Assembly (NCBI GenBank): GCA_023362775.1 | Contig: JALMGJ010000005.1 | Coordinates: 67,595,963 to 67,659,962 of the forward strand | Length of the DNA stretch: 64,000 nt | From: Charina bottae | Lineage: Eukaryota > Chordata > Lepidosauria > Squamata > Charinaidae | Reading direction: 5' to 3' | Shown here: positions 1 through 10,746 of the stretch, one piece after another | Layout of the letters: every line of letters starts with the position of its first letter | How positions within the stretch are numbered: the stretch's first letter is position 1 | Notes under the pieces: model-generated | The model's input: the letters and a program-made list of their open reading frames with translations, nothing else | Told to the model about the DNA's origin: nothing | Databases searched by the model: none | Translations under genes and position numbers: made by a program

Positions 1-390
1 TTTTCCCAAACAATTGGGCTAGGTCATGGGCAGAAGAATTGTTCCAAAATGGGGAAAAAACTCTTTAGGGAATGTCAGTCTGGTGCTCTTCAGATACATT
101 GCATTACAATTCACAAATTTCTTGACCATGAGGCTTAGGCTTGAGGTGAGTTGCAGTCCAATATATCTGTAAGACACAAGATTGCTACATTTCAATAGAG
201 GTGCCTCTGCAACCATTTTTCCTTCTGTTGCAACTCTGCCCCCATGACAAACATTTCCTTATGGTCCATTCAACTGAATCTGCAATGATTTGTTTTAAAT
301 GATCTTTTGGTGGCCAAGGTCAACTATTCATCGTCTTTCTTGCTCTTTTAGATCTTTTGATGCATGGGACCACCAAATTTTGTGGTCTCA

Positions 391-478
391 CTTTATTATT
401 TATTCAATTTGGATGCCACCCAACTCCAACCAACTGTGGGTGGCTCACAACAATAAACAACATAAAAACAGCAGGATA
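391..478 (-). mobile_element. L2/CR1-type LINE 3' end fragment
   Basis: tttattatttattcaatttgg followed by a degenerate form of the gggcggtttacaac box resembles the reverse complement of the L2/CR1 3' terminus seen more clearly at 54785-54850. Old and diverged. Confidence 0.4.
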
Positions 479-1265
479 CAAAAAATTAACCTTTTACTCT
501 TTACACCCTCCTCCTTGTTTCTTTATTTTCAACTTTTCCATTACAGTGTCACATTTATTCCAACAATACCAAGATAATACTTTGTCTCCATTTCAGATGA
601 CGTAGGTGGAGCTCTTTGTCAGATTGCCTTGCAGGCACCTCCTGTTATCACACCGCCTAAGGTTCAACATGGACAAGGCAGCAATTGTTTTTTTTTATCA
701 CGTTTCCCCTGCCTCTTCATTGTCTTATTTCTCCCTTTTATTTCCAAGGCTATCAACTGTTTGTATCTTAAGTGGTTACCTGAGGGCTCTGGTGGAAGAT
801 AAACTCACTATGAATCCATTCATTGCATGGTAGGACTATTGCAATTTCCAGTTTAGGAATTCATGCAGCATCTGCCAGTGCTGAGACTGAAAACCAGTTA
901 ATTCATGACCTGATTATTTTACAGCTGAACAATTTTAGCTCACTAGGCTTCCTCAATAGCTACTCATTCAAATCCAAAACAACGTTACAAGGGTTGTTTT
1001 GAACTTCCCAGTTTTTCTCAAAGTTCCCTTTAGATGCAGTCTCCCCCACTTGCTTCCAATCCAGTCACAATATCAATTTAGACTCCTTGTTTTGGTATTC
1101 CATCCTCTTCGAACAAACATTCCAACACATAATCATGCTTTGTTCATACCATATATTAACCTGAAGTGGTCTGAGTGTCAGTTCCACTCACTAGAATGGT
1201 GGTATCTCATCTTTCAGCTTATCTAGTGCCAATTTTGTTGAAACAATTTTCTTTGACCCTTCCAT
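479..1265. other. No recognised feature
   Basis: AT-rich intergenic sequence. Short open frames on the + strand have no recognisable similarity or compositional support. The 390 bases before the LINE scrap are likewise unremarkable. Confidence 0.5.
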
Positions 1266-1309
1266 GGAGTCCTTGGGGCTCTCTGAGCTTGGTTGTTTGT
1301 TTGCGGGCA

Positions 1310-1339
1310 TTTCATTACCCAACTAGGTAACATCTTCAG
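1310..1339 (-). ncRNA. Hammerhead-like core, left arm of Penelope-like repeat
   Basis: Minus strand: CTGAAGA, five-base-pair stem (TTACC at 1315-1319 with GGTAA at 1326-1330), GAAA. The bases that follow read T-GCC where the other arm has GTC, so the NUH cleavage triplet looks lost. Confidence 0.5.
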
Positions 1340-1771
1340 TGCTAGTGAGTGTGGGGTTTGCTCCCTGTTTATATACAGTAGCTTGTCCTGCCAGTTTTGG
1401 GGGAGTGTGGTTTTCTCCTTGGTAGTTCCTTGATTAGGGTTTTGTTTTCTGCTTGATTTTTTGCCTGGTGTTAATCCCTGCTTATCTGGGTATTAGCTGC
1501 TGGAGAGGATATGTTCTGGTCTTTTTGTTTCCTGGTTAGTTGTCTCTTTTGAATGGTATGTAAATGTGGTTTATTTCTATGTTTGTTGATGGCTGATTTG
1601 TTTGAATGCCAAGCTTCCAGGAATTCCCTAGGGTTTTTGCATTTAGCTTGGTCTAGGATGCTCACAGTTTCCCAGTTGAAACAGTTTCCCAGTTGAAATC
1701 CACACCCCCACCAAAACTGGCAGGGCAAGCTACTGTATATAAACAGGGAGAAAACCCTACACTCACTCACA

Positions 1772-1805
1772 CTGATGATGTTGCCTAGTTGGGTAATAAA
1801 ATGTC
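1772..1805 (+). ncRNA. Hammerhead-like core, right arm of Penelope-like repeat
   Basis: Plus strand: CTGATGA (1772-1778), stem TTGCC/GGTAA with one G-U pair, then AAAA in place of GAAA (1798-1801), then a GTC triplet (1803-1805). The catalytic G12 position appears mutated, so this arm is probably inactive. Confidence 0.5.
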
Positions 1806-2226
1806 TGCAAGCAAACAACCAAGATCAGAGAGCACCAAGGACTCCACAGTTCAACCCTGAGCTACATACAGTATATTCTCTTCTATTTGACCCTTCCGTT
1901 AGAGTCTCAGTTAATACAATTTAAAAAGGGGCTTAGAATGGTAGTGTTTGATATCATATTTTAATGGAAGGACTATCACAATTCTGCAGTGATCTAACAA
2001 CATAATTAGCTGTGTTTTAATTATTTTCTAAATAATTATTAATAAAGATTCTAATAGAGAATTATTAGAGACTAGTAGAGATTGAACATTTTGAAAAGAG
2101 CTCTTTATAACAAGAATTTTATCAAGTTTGAAGTAGAGATAAAAACTATAAAAAAGATTAAAAACTACCAAAAAACTAAAAAAGTGTGAATCACAAGAAA
2201 AATAATTTTAAAAGATTATATAAAGA

Positions 2227-2418
2227 AGCAAATGCAAGTAGATGAATAGATGCCACTTCGGTGGGAAGGTAACAGCGTTCCGCGTGTGTCATGCTGACCA
2301 CATAACCGTGGAAGCGTCTTCGGACAGCGCTGGCTCTTCGGCTATCAAACGGAGATGAGCACCGGCCCCTAGAATCGAACACGACTGCACGACTGTGCGG
2401 GGGGAACCTTTACCTTTA
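2227..2418 (+). mobile_element. tRNA-type SINE, 5'-truncated
   Basis: From the gcaaatgcaagtagatgaat block through gaagcgtcttcggacagcg to the ggaacctttaccttt tail it matches the bodies of the SINEs at 8853, 10313 and 16086, but the tRNA-like head is missing. Confidence 0.7.
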
Positions 2419-2435
2419 TATAAGGAAGTGACTTC

Positions 2436-3326
2436 TGTCAGGGGTTGAGGCAAAGAAACAGCGCCGAGCCAAGAAATGAAACTCTAGCTCTTTATTGTTT
2501 CTACCATACACAGAATCTTGCCAAACTAAGCAAAGCCAAAAGGTGCTAGGGAGAAACACCCCCGTGAATCTAAGGCGGGTCCTGTCTCTGCTTCTTGGCC
2601 GGCTGCCCAAGGTCCTCCAAACTGTAAGGTCGTTTCTCCCCCTGGAAGGCACCCCCTCCTTCCTCTCCTGGGACCTCCATAGCATCACCTCCCCCCCGAG
2701 GGACATATTGCATCACAACTTCCGACTTTCAACAACAAGAATATACAGCAGTTTCCATATCAATCCCTTACTCTATATCAAACCAAGATCACATTATTTC
2801 TATAAATCATTCCATTAGCACATATGTAAACCACCAAATGCAATTGCTCCTTCCCCTTATATTAAAAAAGAAAAAAAGAGAAATATATAAATCTCTAAAT
2901 CAACTTCCTTCCCCAAAAAAACATTTATTTAATTATTTCCTTCCTACCACTATTCTATATATTTCTGTCCACTATATAAAAAAAAATTATAAAAACATAT
3001 AAATTGTCTACTTTTGTAATTAATAATACTACAACAATCTTAACCCTATTAAACCTAAAAACCAAGCAATTATTATTATACCTTATAGATACCTTATAGA
3101 TCTTAAAAATCAAACAAACCTTAAAGGGAATCCAATAAATCTTAATCCAAATCATTAAAGAGAAATGAAATCATAGAAGTCTCATTATCAATCCAATTAA
3201 ACATCCTTAATTTTTTACCCCACTTCGAAATATACCAAGACATTTACACACAATGTGTACATTTACACACAATGTTTACTCCATATTACACACAAGGGAT
3301 TTTTCATACAGAAATCAAACAGCCCA
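2436..3326 (-). mobile_element. 3' LTR of an LTR retroelement (ERV-like)
   Basis: Read on the minus strand, a polypurine tract (AAGGGGGGAAGT, 3338-3327) abuts TGGGCTG. After an AT-rich U3-like section comes AATAAA (2496-2491), and the unit ends in CTGACA at 2436, giving TG...CA ends over 891 bp. The left half is GC-rich like an R/U5 region. No partner LTR and no target duplication are visible, so it is a 3' LTR with a truncated interior. Boundaries are inferred from the tract and the TG/CA ends. Confidence 0.5.
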
Positions 3327-3353
3327 ACTTCCCCCCTTAGAAGCTCAGAGTTC

Positions 3354-3584
3354 TCAGCAGAAAACCTCCCACAGAACACAACATAACATGTTTTCTTTCC
3401 CATAACATTCCCTCAGAAAAACAACTCCGTTTACAATCTGTAACCCAGGCCGTCCCTTTAACCCCTTCACCACCAGAATGTAGTCTTCATCTGGCCTTTC
3501 AATAAAAACTTCAGTCTCACTGTCAGTAGAAACATCTCTATCTTTGTTGGAATTTTGAACTTCTTCAGATTCGTTATTGCATTG
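3354..3584 (-). pseudogene. Terminal open frame of a truncated LTR retroelement
   Basis: About 76 codons open on the minus strand, ending in TGA just before the polypurine tract of the adjacent LTR, which is where an element's last gene would end. The product is acidic then hydrophobic, with motifs such as ERPDEDYILVV. I do not recognise the family. It is broken by a stop at its upstream end, and the rest of the element is missing. Confidence 0.3.
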
Positions 3585-3824
3585 TTATATTGAGGAACTA
3601 TTTGATTTTAATTGTACACTACAATGCTTTCTGCAAATGAAATATTGTGGTTAGTATTGCATATCTTGTAAAGTACTTAGTTATGGGCACAAAATAAAAA
3701 AGGCTACAGCAACTGCTATAAATATATTTCAACATACTTATTATGTGTCATTACAAATCTAGAGGTATTATATAGTATAGTACAGGTAAAGTAAATGTAT
3801 AACTAATATCGTAAACTGAAACAT

Positions 3825-3825
<1 letters not shown>

Positions 3826-3867
<42 letters not shown>

Positions 3868-3930
3868 TTGGATTTATCCCCGCCCATCTCTACCGTGGCA
3901 GACTCTGGGCGGTTTACAACCAAACATGGT
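3826..3930 (-). mobile_element. L2/CR1 LINE 3' end with (ATTT)n tail
   Basis: An (ATTT)n run of about 45 bp precedes ccccgcccatctc and actctgggcggtttacaacc, the reverse complement of the L2-type 3' terminus. The microsatellite is the usual tail of these elements. Confidence 0.65.
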
Positions 3931-4179
3931 ATTTAAATGGAAATAGCTTTTTATTTTAATGTCTAAATGCTGATTCAATTGAATGCTTTTTGATACATAC
4001 AAAGAATTCTTGTCTATCCAAATTCCTCTTTAATTTCAGTCAAGGCAGCAGTTATGAATGCGTATGGCTTTGAAAATGCAGATCTACTGCATTTGCTGAG
4101 AAGAATGGGAAGGCTATTAAATATGATGATGTTTCACTCTGATCTATCATTTAGTTTCATGTAATTACATTCTGTAACC

Positions 4180-4434
4180 CAGGGGTGGGGAACCTTTTTA
4201 CTGCCAAGGGCCATTTTGATATTTATAACATCATTCGCGGACCGGGGGGGTGGGGTTTGTGGGAGGGAGCCAATTGTGCGCACTGGGGGTGGGGTTTGCG
4301 GGCGGGAGCCAATCGCACAGAAGGAGGCAGGGTTTGCGGGCGGGAGCTCCTAGATTTATTGAATTTTGAGTCCCGCCTGTGGTTGCCTTGGCAGGGCCTT
4401 ATACGGCCCGCGGGCCAGATGTTCCCCACCCCTG
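4180..4434. mobile_element. hAT MITE, family A (CAGGGGTGGGNAACS ends)
   Basis: Termini CAGGGGTGGGGAACC and GTTCCCCACCCCTG are inverted repeats flanked by a perfect 8-bp duplication CTGTAACC (4172-4179 and 4435-4442), diagnostic of hAT transposition. The interior holds GC-rich units of the gagccaat / gcggggtttgcggg type. No transposase. Confidence 0.9.
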
Positions 4435-4495
4435 CTGTAACCAGTGGTGATGCTAGGACTGGGCCACTATGCCCTGGTCCAAGGACCCTCCAGAG

Positions 4496-4827
4496 CAGGG
4501 CTTTCCAAAGTGCTGCCGCTGGTGACACACCAGCGGCAGCGGCGGCGTGCGCGTGCACGGCGACAGCGTGGAGGGGGCGTGCGGCGGCGTGCGCGCACGG
4601 CGACGGCATGGGGGGGCGTGCGGCAGCGCGCGCACATGGCGACAGCGCGGGGGGGCGTGTGGCGGCGCGCGCATGCACGGTGGTGGTGCAGGGGGCGCGC
4701 GGCAGCGCGCGCGTGCATGGCGGCTGCCGTGCACGCACGCCCCGCCGCTTCCGGGTGGTGTGGCAACACACCACGCTGTGTGTGGCGACACACTTTTGTG
4801 TCGCGACACACAGTTTAGAAAGCTCTG
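4496..4827. mobile_element. hAT MITE, family B (CAGRGCTTTCCAAA ends)
   Basis: Termini CAGGGCTTTCCAAAG and TTTAGAAAGCTCTG with perfect 8-bp duplications CTCCAGAG at 4488-4495 and 4828-4835. The interior is an imperfect GC-rich minisatellite (gtgcggcagcgcgcgc-like units) next to tandem gtgtggcgacacac motifs. Long open frames on both strands here are composition artefacts. Confidence 0.9.
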
Positions 4828-5019
4828 CTCCAGAGTGACCCTAAATTCAAAGCCACATATGGCTTTTCTAAGAAGTCCTATTAATATTACCATGTTATTG
4901 CCCCATTAAAATGGACAGAAATAAAAAGTTGCTATTGCCTGGTAAAAAAAGGGTGGCAGTGAAAGAAAGTGTAGTAGGAAATTAAAAACAAAAAGCAGTG
5001 GATGACTTCTGTCTTTTGC

Positions 5020-5443
5020 CATCTCTCTCACTAGGATTGCAGTTAGCTCTTTGTGAGGTTGCCCTGGAGGGTGACTCGGAAGCTGCAGCTGGCACAGAAT
5101 GTAGCTGCCCACCTACTGAGCAGCGTGAGCCAGTCCAGCAGAGTAACATCGGCACTGCAAAGCTGCATTGATTGCACAGGCTTCCAGGCCCAATTCTAGA
5201 GTTTGAATTACACTGACTCGTCGTAATTCTTGGGCTGGCCCTGACAACTTTAGGGACCAGGTGAAAACCATCCTCTTCTGCAGAGCGTTGGGGGAGTGAA
5301 TGTTTAATGGAAGACAGCAACATATTTTTGAATATGGTAATGTTTTATGGATTTTTATGGTTGGAATGCAACCGTATGGATGGATGCTGGTTGGAATTGT
5401 TTGAGTAAGTGGCAAACCAATAACTGTAATAAATAAATAAAAA
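5020..5443 (+). mobile_element. L2/CR1-type LINE fragment, 3' part
   Basis: With frameshifts, 5080-5130 reads RKLQLAQNVAAHLLS, matching the [15 protein letters not shown] motif of the C-terminal reverse transcriptase region of L2-like LINEs (compare 54993-55904). It ends in a taataaataaataaa tail. Degraded. Confidence 0.6.
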
Positions 5444-6229
5444 GGAGAACCAGGAGGAGGGAAGGAAAGAAAGGTGGGGGCAGGTGGAATGCCTAGAAGT
5501 GTGTTTTGGGTTGGGAGGCAGCCATCTCAACTGTGGCGATGCTTCCTTCTGGGATTGTATTTTTTTTTTCTGACACAAGAAATAAATACAAAATACTTAA
5601 TATTGCTGATATGCATCACAGAAGGCCCAGCAGGAATATTGATTTCTGGGAAGGCAAAGCCCTTTTAAAATACTGTCTGATTGCTACAGTATGTGTAGCT
5701 CTACCTTAACCAAGCCTGGTCACCATCAGATTATTGACATAATAGTGTTTATATTTCTCTGCTAATCCAGGGTGCCTCTGAGATGTCTCCTAGGAAAGAG
5801 AAACCTATCAGAAATTAAGGCGGTGCACTTTCCACCCTAGCTATTGAAAGAGGGGCTTACATAAGAGGGGGGAGGTATAGAAAAGAAGAAAACATCAGAG
5901 GAAGAAGCAGAGAATTCAGGGAGAAGTGAAGCTCAGGGATGGGATATCTAGCTGGGGGTTTGATGCAAAGTTGCATATCTGCTCCTGGCAGATGCTGCTT
6001 ATCTCCACTCATATTCCAACTGCATACCTATCAGTAAGACAAATGTTTTTTCCCAACTTGAAAGTAATTAGGAATCCTGGAAGGTCTCACTGTTCAGGAA
6101 AGTGAGGAACATATCACAAAATCTACAGTTGAAATCCTAGCCACATTTGATACAGAGTAAATATTTTAATTTAAATACTTTAAGGCTGCTACTTGCTTAC
6201 CTTCCTCCCTGCAATGTAGCAGCATCCCT
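5444..6229. other. No recognised feature
   Basis: Intergenic sequence with purine-rich patches (5870-5930). No supported gene or named repeat. Confidence 0.5.
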
Positions 6230-6860
6230 GCTTATGCTCATCAATTCTGTGGCTGAGTTGGCAGCGGAGTTCCCCAGGCTTATGGTCCTGGAGTCCTTCA
6301 ACCTGCCTTCCTTGGGCCCAGGGTCAGAGGTGGGTTGGGAGTTCATGGCCACCATGGCCCTGATTCAACTTTAATGGCCTAACCCACAATAGAGGTCACA
6401 CATTCATTAGATCTGGTCTGTCTCAGGGCAGTGGCATAGTGACCTGGGTCTGGAGGATGTTAACATCAATCCCTTGCCAAGGTCAGATCATGCCCTTTTG
6501 GCTCTGGAGTTCTCTGTATTAACCCCTCACTGCAGTGAGGTTAGGTCTCCGCCCCAGGCAGCTGATAGGTTTCAGAAGGAGCTGGGGGGTTTTCCTGAAG
6601 CTCTGGCACATGATTTGGCCAAGGCCTTGGTCGTGGCTTAGAATAAGCATGTGACAAGGGCCCTGGATCAGACTGCACCTGTGCAGATTATCTGGCCCAT
6701 GGATCTCATAGAGCTTCTTGGTTTACTGGGGAGCTGCAAGAGATGAAATGACACAAGAGACATCTGTCTTTCAGTGGGATTATGTTGTCCAGGGTTCTCT
6801 ACGCCAAACCCAAGAAGGGGAGCAAACATGGATATAGATTTTAGAAGAACACTAGGCTTA
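6230..6860 (+). mobile_element. L2-like LINE endonuclease-domain remnant
   Basis: Across frameshifts, 6430-6530 reads DLGLEDVNINPLPRSDHALL and continues ALEFSVLTPHC. This resembles the SDH-containing C-terminal part of the apurinic endonuclease domain of L2/CR1 LINEs. The sequence continues towards the start of the reverse transcriptase domain and breaks off near 6860. Heavily decayed. Confidence 0.55.
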
Positions 6861-6869
6861 AGCCCCATT

Positions 6870-7735
6870 TTCCAAACCCCTTGAATGGTATCTTAGGAAC
6901 ACTGTTAGACATGACTCTAGTTCTAAGCCAGTAACTGTGAAGTGTGCTCTTCTCCAAGCCAGTTGCCTTGTTTTCTGCTACTATGGAGCTCTATTAATGT
7001 CTGCTGCTGCACAGCAACCACGGGAGATCATTTGTGTTAACTACACACTACCTATCAAGTAACTACACAGCAACCTGGACAGACTCACAAGGAATGTCAT
7101 CCCATTTCAGTAAAGGAGAAGAAGATGGGACTGAATGACTCAGCCAGGGCAAATGACTCACGTTCTTCTGAACAAAAGGGCCTGACTATAGCAGGCACGA
7201 TCCATCAGGAATTTCCCATAAACTAAGCCGTTACATTTCAGTGAATTGTAGTGGTTGAGTAACATCAGAGTTGCAATCTTGCTCAATTTCTATTCATATA
7301 AATCAAATGGGGGTGAAGAAGACAATGCCAGGAGATTGTGTGTCACAGTTTTTACTGGATTGTACTTCTCCCTTGGTATCAAAGGTCAGTTTGCTCTGCC
7401 ACTTCCCACATAATAGCTTGGGAGTCTACGTACCTCATTTTGCATATACATGGCATGCCCTTGGAGACCTGTTGTAGAACATCATCTCATAAGCGATACC
7501 GGTTCAGTTCAGCATCACACTGATTTTTGTCTTAGCATAAAGAAGCAAGGCTTCACGCAGTGCTGCTCAGTTGCTTCCCTTGGGCTCCTCTCACCAGCGG
7601 AAGCAGCTAAACAAACCATCAAATATTCATCTGTGACTTTTGCAGGGCTGGGCAGCCCTTGGCCAACCAGATGTTGCTGAACTATAAGTCATACTAACAC
7701 CGGATTGAACTAGGACAATGTCTGAAAGTCTAAAG
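6870..7735. other. No recognised gene
   Basis: Intergenic. A short scrap near 7645-7690 (ccaaccagatgttgctgaac) looks like an old hAT-type repeat; the rest is unassigned. Confidence 0.45.
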
Positions 7736-7807
7736 CAGTGTTTCTCAACCTGGAGCTGGGGAATGCTAGCAGTTGAAGTCCACATATCTTCCAGTGGCCA
7801 AACACTG
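7736..7807. mobile_element. Very short (72 bp) hAT MITE
   Basis: Termini CAGTGTTTCTCAACC and GGCCAAACACTG flanked by perfect 8-bp duplications GTCTAAAG (7728-7735, 7808-7815). The interior carries cttccagtggcca and gttgaagtccaca, shared with the larger element at 58859-58990, so this is a deletion derivative. Confidence 0.85.
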
Positions 7808-7815
7808 GTCTAAAG

Positions 7816-8374
7816 GTTACCCAGCTCTGATTCAATATGACATCTCAATCAAAGCCACAAAATCCTAAGAAGCCAGAGTCTGAGCCAAGGACAAAGCTGC
7901 TTATTTACACTAAGCTAGAATTAAAATAATTCTGACTGTGTGATATCCAAATACAGTTGTTAAATGGTGCTTTCCTCTGTATCTATATCATCCCTGATAC
8001 AACCATCAGTGGTTGAAGCATATATTTCATCTCCGTGCATGTGATACATACACACTAAATATCAACAACTGTGACTCCTGACATATATATATATCCAACA
8101 GGTGACCCATACTTCCCACATGCATCTATAAATGCACTATCTGCATATCCAGACAGCATATAAAATGCTAAATGCTACAGTGCAGCTTAGGATCTCATGG
8201 CCATATTAATAATGAACTAGCTCAGATTATGTCTAGCCCAACACATGTGCTAAGGCACACACATAATCTTGTTTTCTGCATTGGACTGATGGAAAACAAT
8301 ATCTGGGTAGAAGGATTTGTTGGGACGGCAGATCAATATTATGTACAATTTTATATTAGTTATATTTATAAATT
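7816..8374. other. No recognised feature
   Basis: AT-rich intergenic DNA with a short (ta)n run near 8085. Nothing further supported. Confidence 0.5.
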
Positions 8375-8463
8375 TTAATTGTTGTATTTGTAAACCGCCC
8401 AGAGTCCCCTTTGGGGGAGATGGTGCGGTGATAGAAGCTGAAAAATAAATAAAATAAATAAAA
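8375..8463 (+). mobile_element. L2/CR1 LINE 3' end fragment
   Basis: taaaccgcccagagtcccct, then gggggagatggtgcggtgat, then an aataaataaa tail: the standard L2-like 3' terminus in sense orientation. About 390 bases of unassigned sequence follow up to the next SINE. Confidence 0.75.
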
Positions 8464-8852
8464 AATATGTATTTGATCAAACTTAAATCACTGTATAAAT
8501 TGAACAAACAAACAAACAAATAAATAAATCTCCAGATAAATCTGTAATGTACTAAGGAGTACGGGATGAGTGTTATGATCCATTTCTGGAGACAGAAGAA
8601 TCTAAATGTTTTTGGTGGTTTCCAGGATATTTTCCTGCAGATTTAAATCCACAGGGGAAAATGTAGAGCTGTTTTGGCTCTCTGAGAGGCTGAGGAGCTG
8701 ATTTAGAGCTGTCTAACCAGTTAGGCTTATGGGAACAAGGAACAGGGCCTTACTGGTAGCAGCCTCTCACTTGTGAATTGCTTCTGATTGACATCTGCCA
8801 GATTCCAACATGACTAGCCTTCAAGTGCCAGAAGGTGGCTTACAGATGTTAA

Positions 8853-9187
8853 AAAGGTAAAGGTTCCCCCCACACAGTTGTGTAGTCATGTCCGACTCTA
8901 GGGGCCGGTGCTCATCTCCATTTGTTAGCCGAAGAGCCAGCATTGTCCGAAGACGCTTCCGCAGTCATGTGGCCAGCATGATGCACGCGGAACGCTGTTA
9001 CCTACCCACCGAAGTGGTACCTATTTATCTACTTGCATTTGCATGCTTTCAAATTGCTATGTTGGCAAGAGCTGGGGCGAGTGCAGGAGCTCACTCCGTC
9101 ACACGGGGCTAGGGATTTGAACCTCCGAACTTGTGATCTTCTGATCAACAAGCCTGGCGTCTTACCCGCTGAGCCACCACGCCCCAC
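8853..9187 (-). mobile_element. tRNA-derived SINE
   Basis: The reverse strand starts with a tRNA-like head (ggctcagcgggtaagacgcc, then gttcggaggttcaaatccct as B box) and ends in ggggggaacctttacc. Full-length copy of the same family as those at 10313 and 16086. Poorly preserved target duplication. Confidence 0.85.
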
Positions 9188-9292
9188 TCTTACATATTAT
9201 ATTAATACACTCTTACAATTGTATTTATTAATATTAATTTATTAATATTAATTAATATATTAATATTAATATTAATACACTCTTACAATTAC
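9188..9292. repeat. AT-rich tandem repeat
   Basis: cactcttacaatt occurs at both ends of a run of attaatatt / tattaatatt units, an imperfect local duplication directly following the SINE head. Confidence 0.6.
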
Positions 9293-9679
9293 AGATGATA
9301 CAAGTAAGTAAATAAACCAATGCAGGGTACAATTTATTCCAGAGATTAAAAGGCCTCTAAAATGTTCCCAAATCATAGGACTGATACCAGAAACAGTCTG
9401 CGTCAGAAGAATATTCCGTAAATGGGATGCCACAACTGTGAAAGCTCTGCCCTCAGTTTGCATCTGCCTCATCTCAGACTAAAGAAGGATCCCCAAATGT
9501 TATTTCAGAGTAATTTGCACTGTCTAGTCTGGAACATTTGCTGGTTTTTAAAAACTGCATCAGTTTTTCAGTCTTGATACACCTCATAATCAAGATAGTT
9601 TCATAAAGGCCATCTGCTGCTTGTTTCAAGCATCTATCTCAGGGATTCTTAACCTGGGATCCAAGTTAAGATTTTAGGG

Positions 9680-10081
9680 CAGAGCTTTCCAAACTGTGTG
9701 TCGCGACACAAAAGTGTGTCGCCACACACAGCGTGGTGTGTCGCCACACCACCCGGAAGCGGCGGCGCGCGCGTGCACGGCGGCAGCAGCAGCGGGGCGG
9801 GATCAGTGGTTCTGCGTTTTAGCGGAGGCTGCCGCCGCCGTGCACACACCGCCGCACGCCCCCCGCACCGTCACTGCGCATGCACGTGGAGCCGCACGCC
9901 CCCCGTGCTGCCGCCGCGCACGCATGTGCCGCCGCACGCCCCCCCGCACCGCCGCTGTGCACGCACGCGCCGCCGCACGCCCCCCCGCGCTGCCACCACG
10001 CACCGCCGCACGCCCCCGTGCCGCCGCCGCACTGCCACCGCCGCCGGTGTGTCGCCAGCGGCGGCACTTTGGAAAGCCCTG
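9680..10081. mobile_element. hAT MITE, family B
   Basis: CAGAGCTTTCCAAACTGTG start and GGCACTTTGGAAAGCCCTG end, flanked by perfect 8-bp duplications TTTTAGGG (9672-9679, 10082-10089). The interior is a CpG-rich minisatellite of ccgccgcacgccccc units. Opposite orientation to the copy at 4496. Confidence 0.92.
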
Positions 10082-10312
10082 TTTTAGGGGGTCTATGAAC
10101 TTGGATGGGGGAAAAAAAAGGACAACTTTATTTTCACTAACCTTTGAAATTTAGCACTTTATTCAATAACAGATAGAGGCACCCAAGTAATCTATGGTCT
10201 CTAGACCCCCAAAATGTTTGTTAACTTCAAGATCTCTCACTCTCTAGAATTATTTGAATTATTTTTAAATATTTTGATAACCGTGTTTGAGCAAAATGGG
10301 CTTCCTTTGTAA

Positions 10313-10605
10313 TCAGTGGTTAAGACGCCAGGCTTGTTGATCGGAAGGTCGGCGGTTCGAGACCCGAGCGCTGCGTGACGGAGTGAGCTCCCGCACTCGT
10401 CCCAGCTCTTGCCAACCTAGCAATTCGAAAGCATGCAAATGCAAGTAGATAAATAGGTAACACTTCAGTGGGAAGGTAACAGCGTTCCGTGTGTGTCATG
10501 CGGCCACATGCCCGTGGAAGCGTCTTCGGACAGCGCTGGCTCTTCGGCTAGCACCGCCCCCTAGAGTTGGACATGACTGTGCAGGGGAAAACCTTTACCT
10601 ATACA
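10313..10605 (+). mobile_element. tRNA-derived SINE
   Basis: Sense copy: A-box-like gtggttaagacgcc, B box GGTTCGAGACC, body caaatgcaagtagataaata and gcgtcttcggacagcgctgg, tail ggggaaaacctttacc. The start is slightly 5'-truncated. Confidence 0.85.
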
Positions 10606-10746
10606 TCTTATTTCATGCATTTAAATATATATATTTTTAGAAGGGGTCTGTAGGTTTCACCAGACTTTCACAGGGGTCCATGGCACAAAAAGGTCCATGT
10701 TCTGCTTGTACAAGGAGGTCTCTCTCATTTCTGATAGATGAATCGT

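Larger units (their letters stand above)
1266..1845. mobile_element. Penelope-like element remnant: 150-bp inverted arms with hammerhead-like cores
   Basis: The left arm (1266-1415) and right arm (1695-1845) are inverted copies of one sequence, sharing for example the pair catttcattacccaactagg / cctagttgggtaataaaatg. The 279-bp spacer holds a short duplicated cagtttcccagttgaaa. The arms resemble the terminal repeat that ends sauropsid Penelope-like elements, as I remember it. Such elements often carry inverted or tandem terminal repeats containing hammerhead ribozymes. Each arm has a hammerhead-like core (- strand 1310-1339; + strand 1772-1805). No reverse transcriptase frame is present. Confidence 0.55.

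Noticed and set aside
4185..4909. Several overlapping open frames of 110-217 codons rich in Ala, Arg, Pro and Gly
   Set aside because: They span two hAT elements and the 60 bp between them, on both strands, in GC-rich minisatellite sequence; composition artefacts.
10313..10385. Possible tRNA gene (A and B boxes)
   Set aside because: The boxes belong to the head of a SINE repeated at 8853 and 16086; no complete cloverleaf follows.
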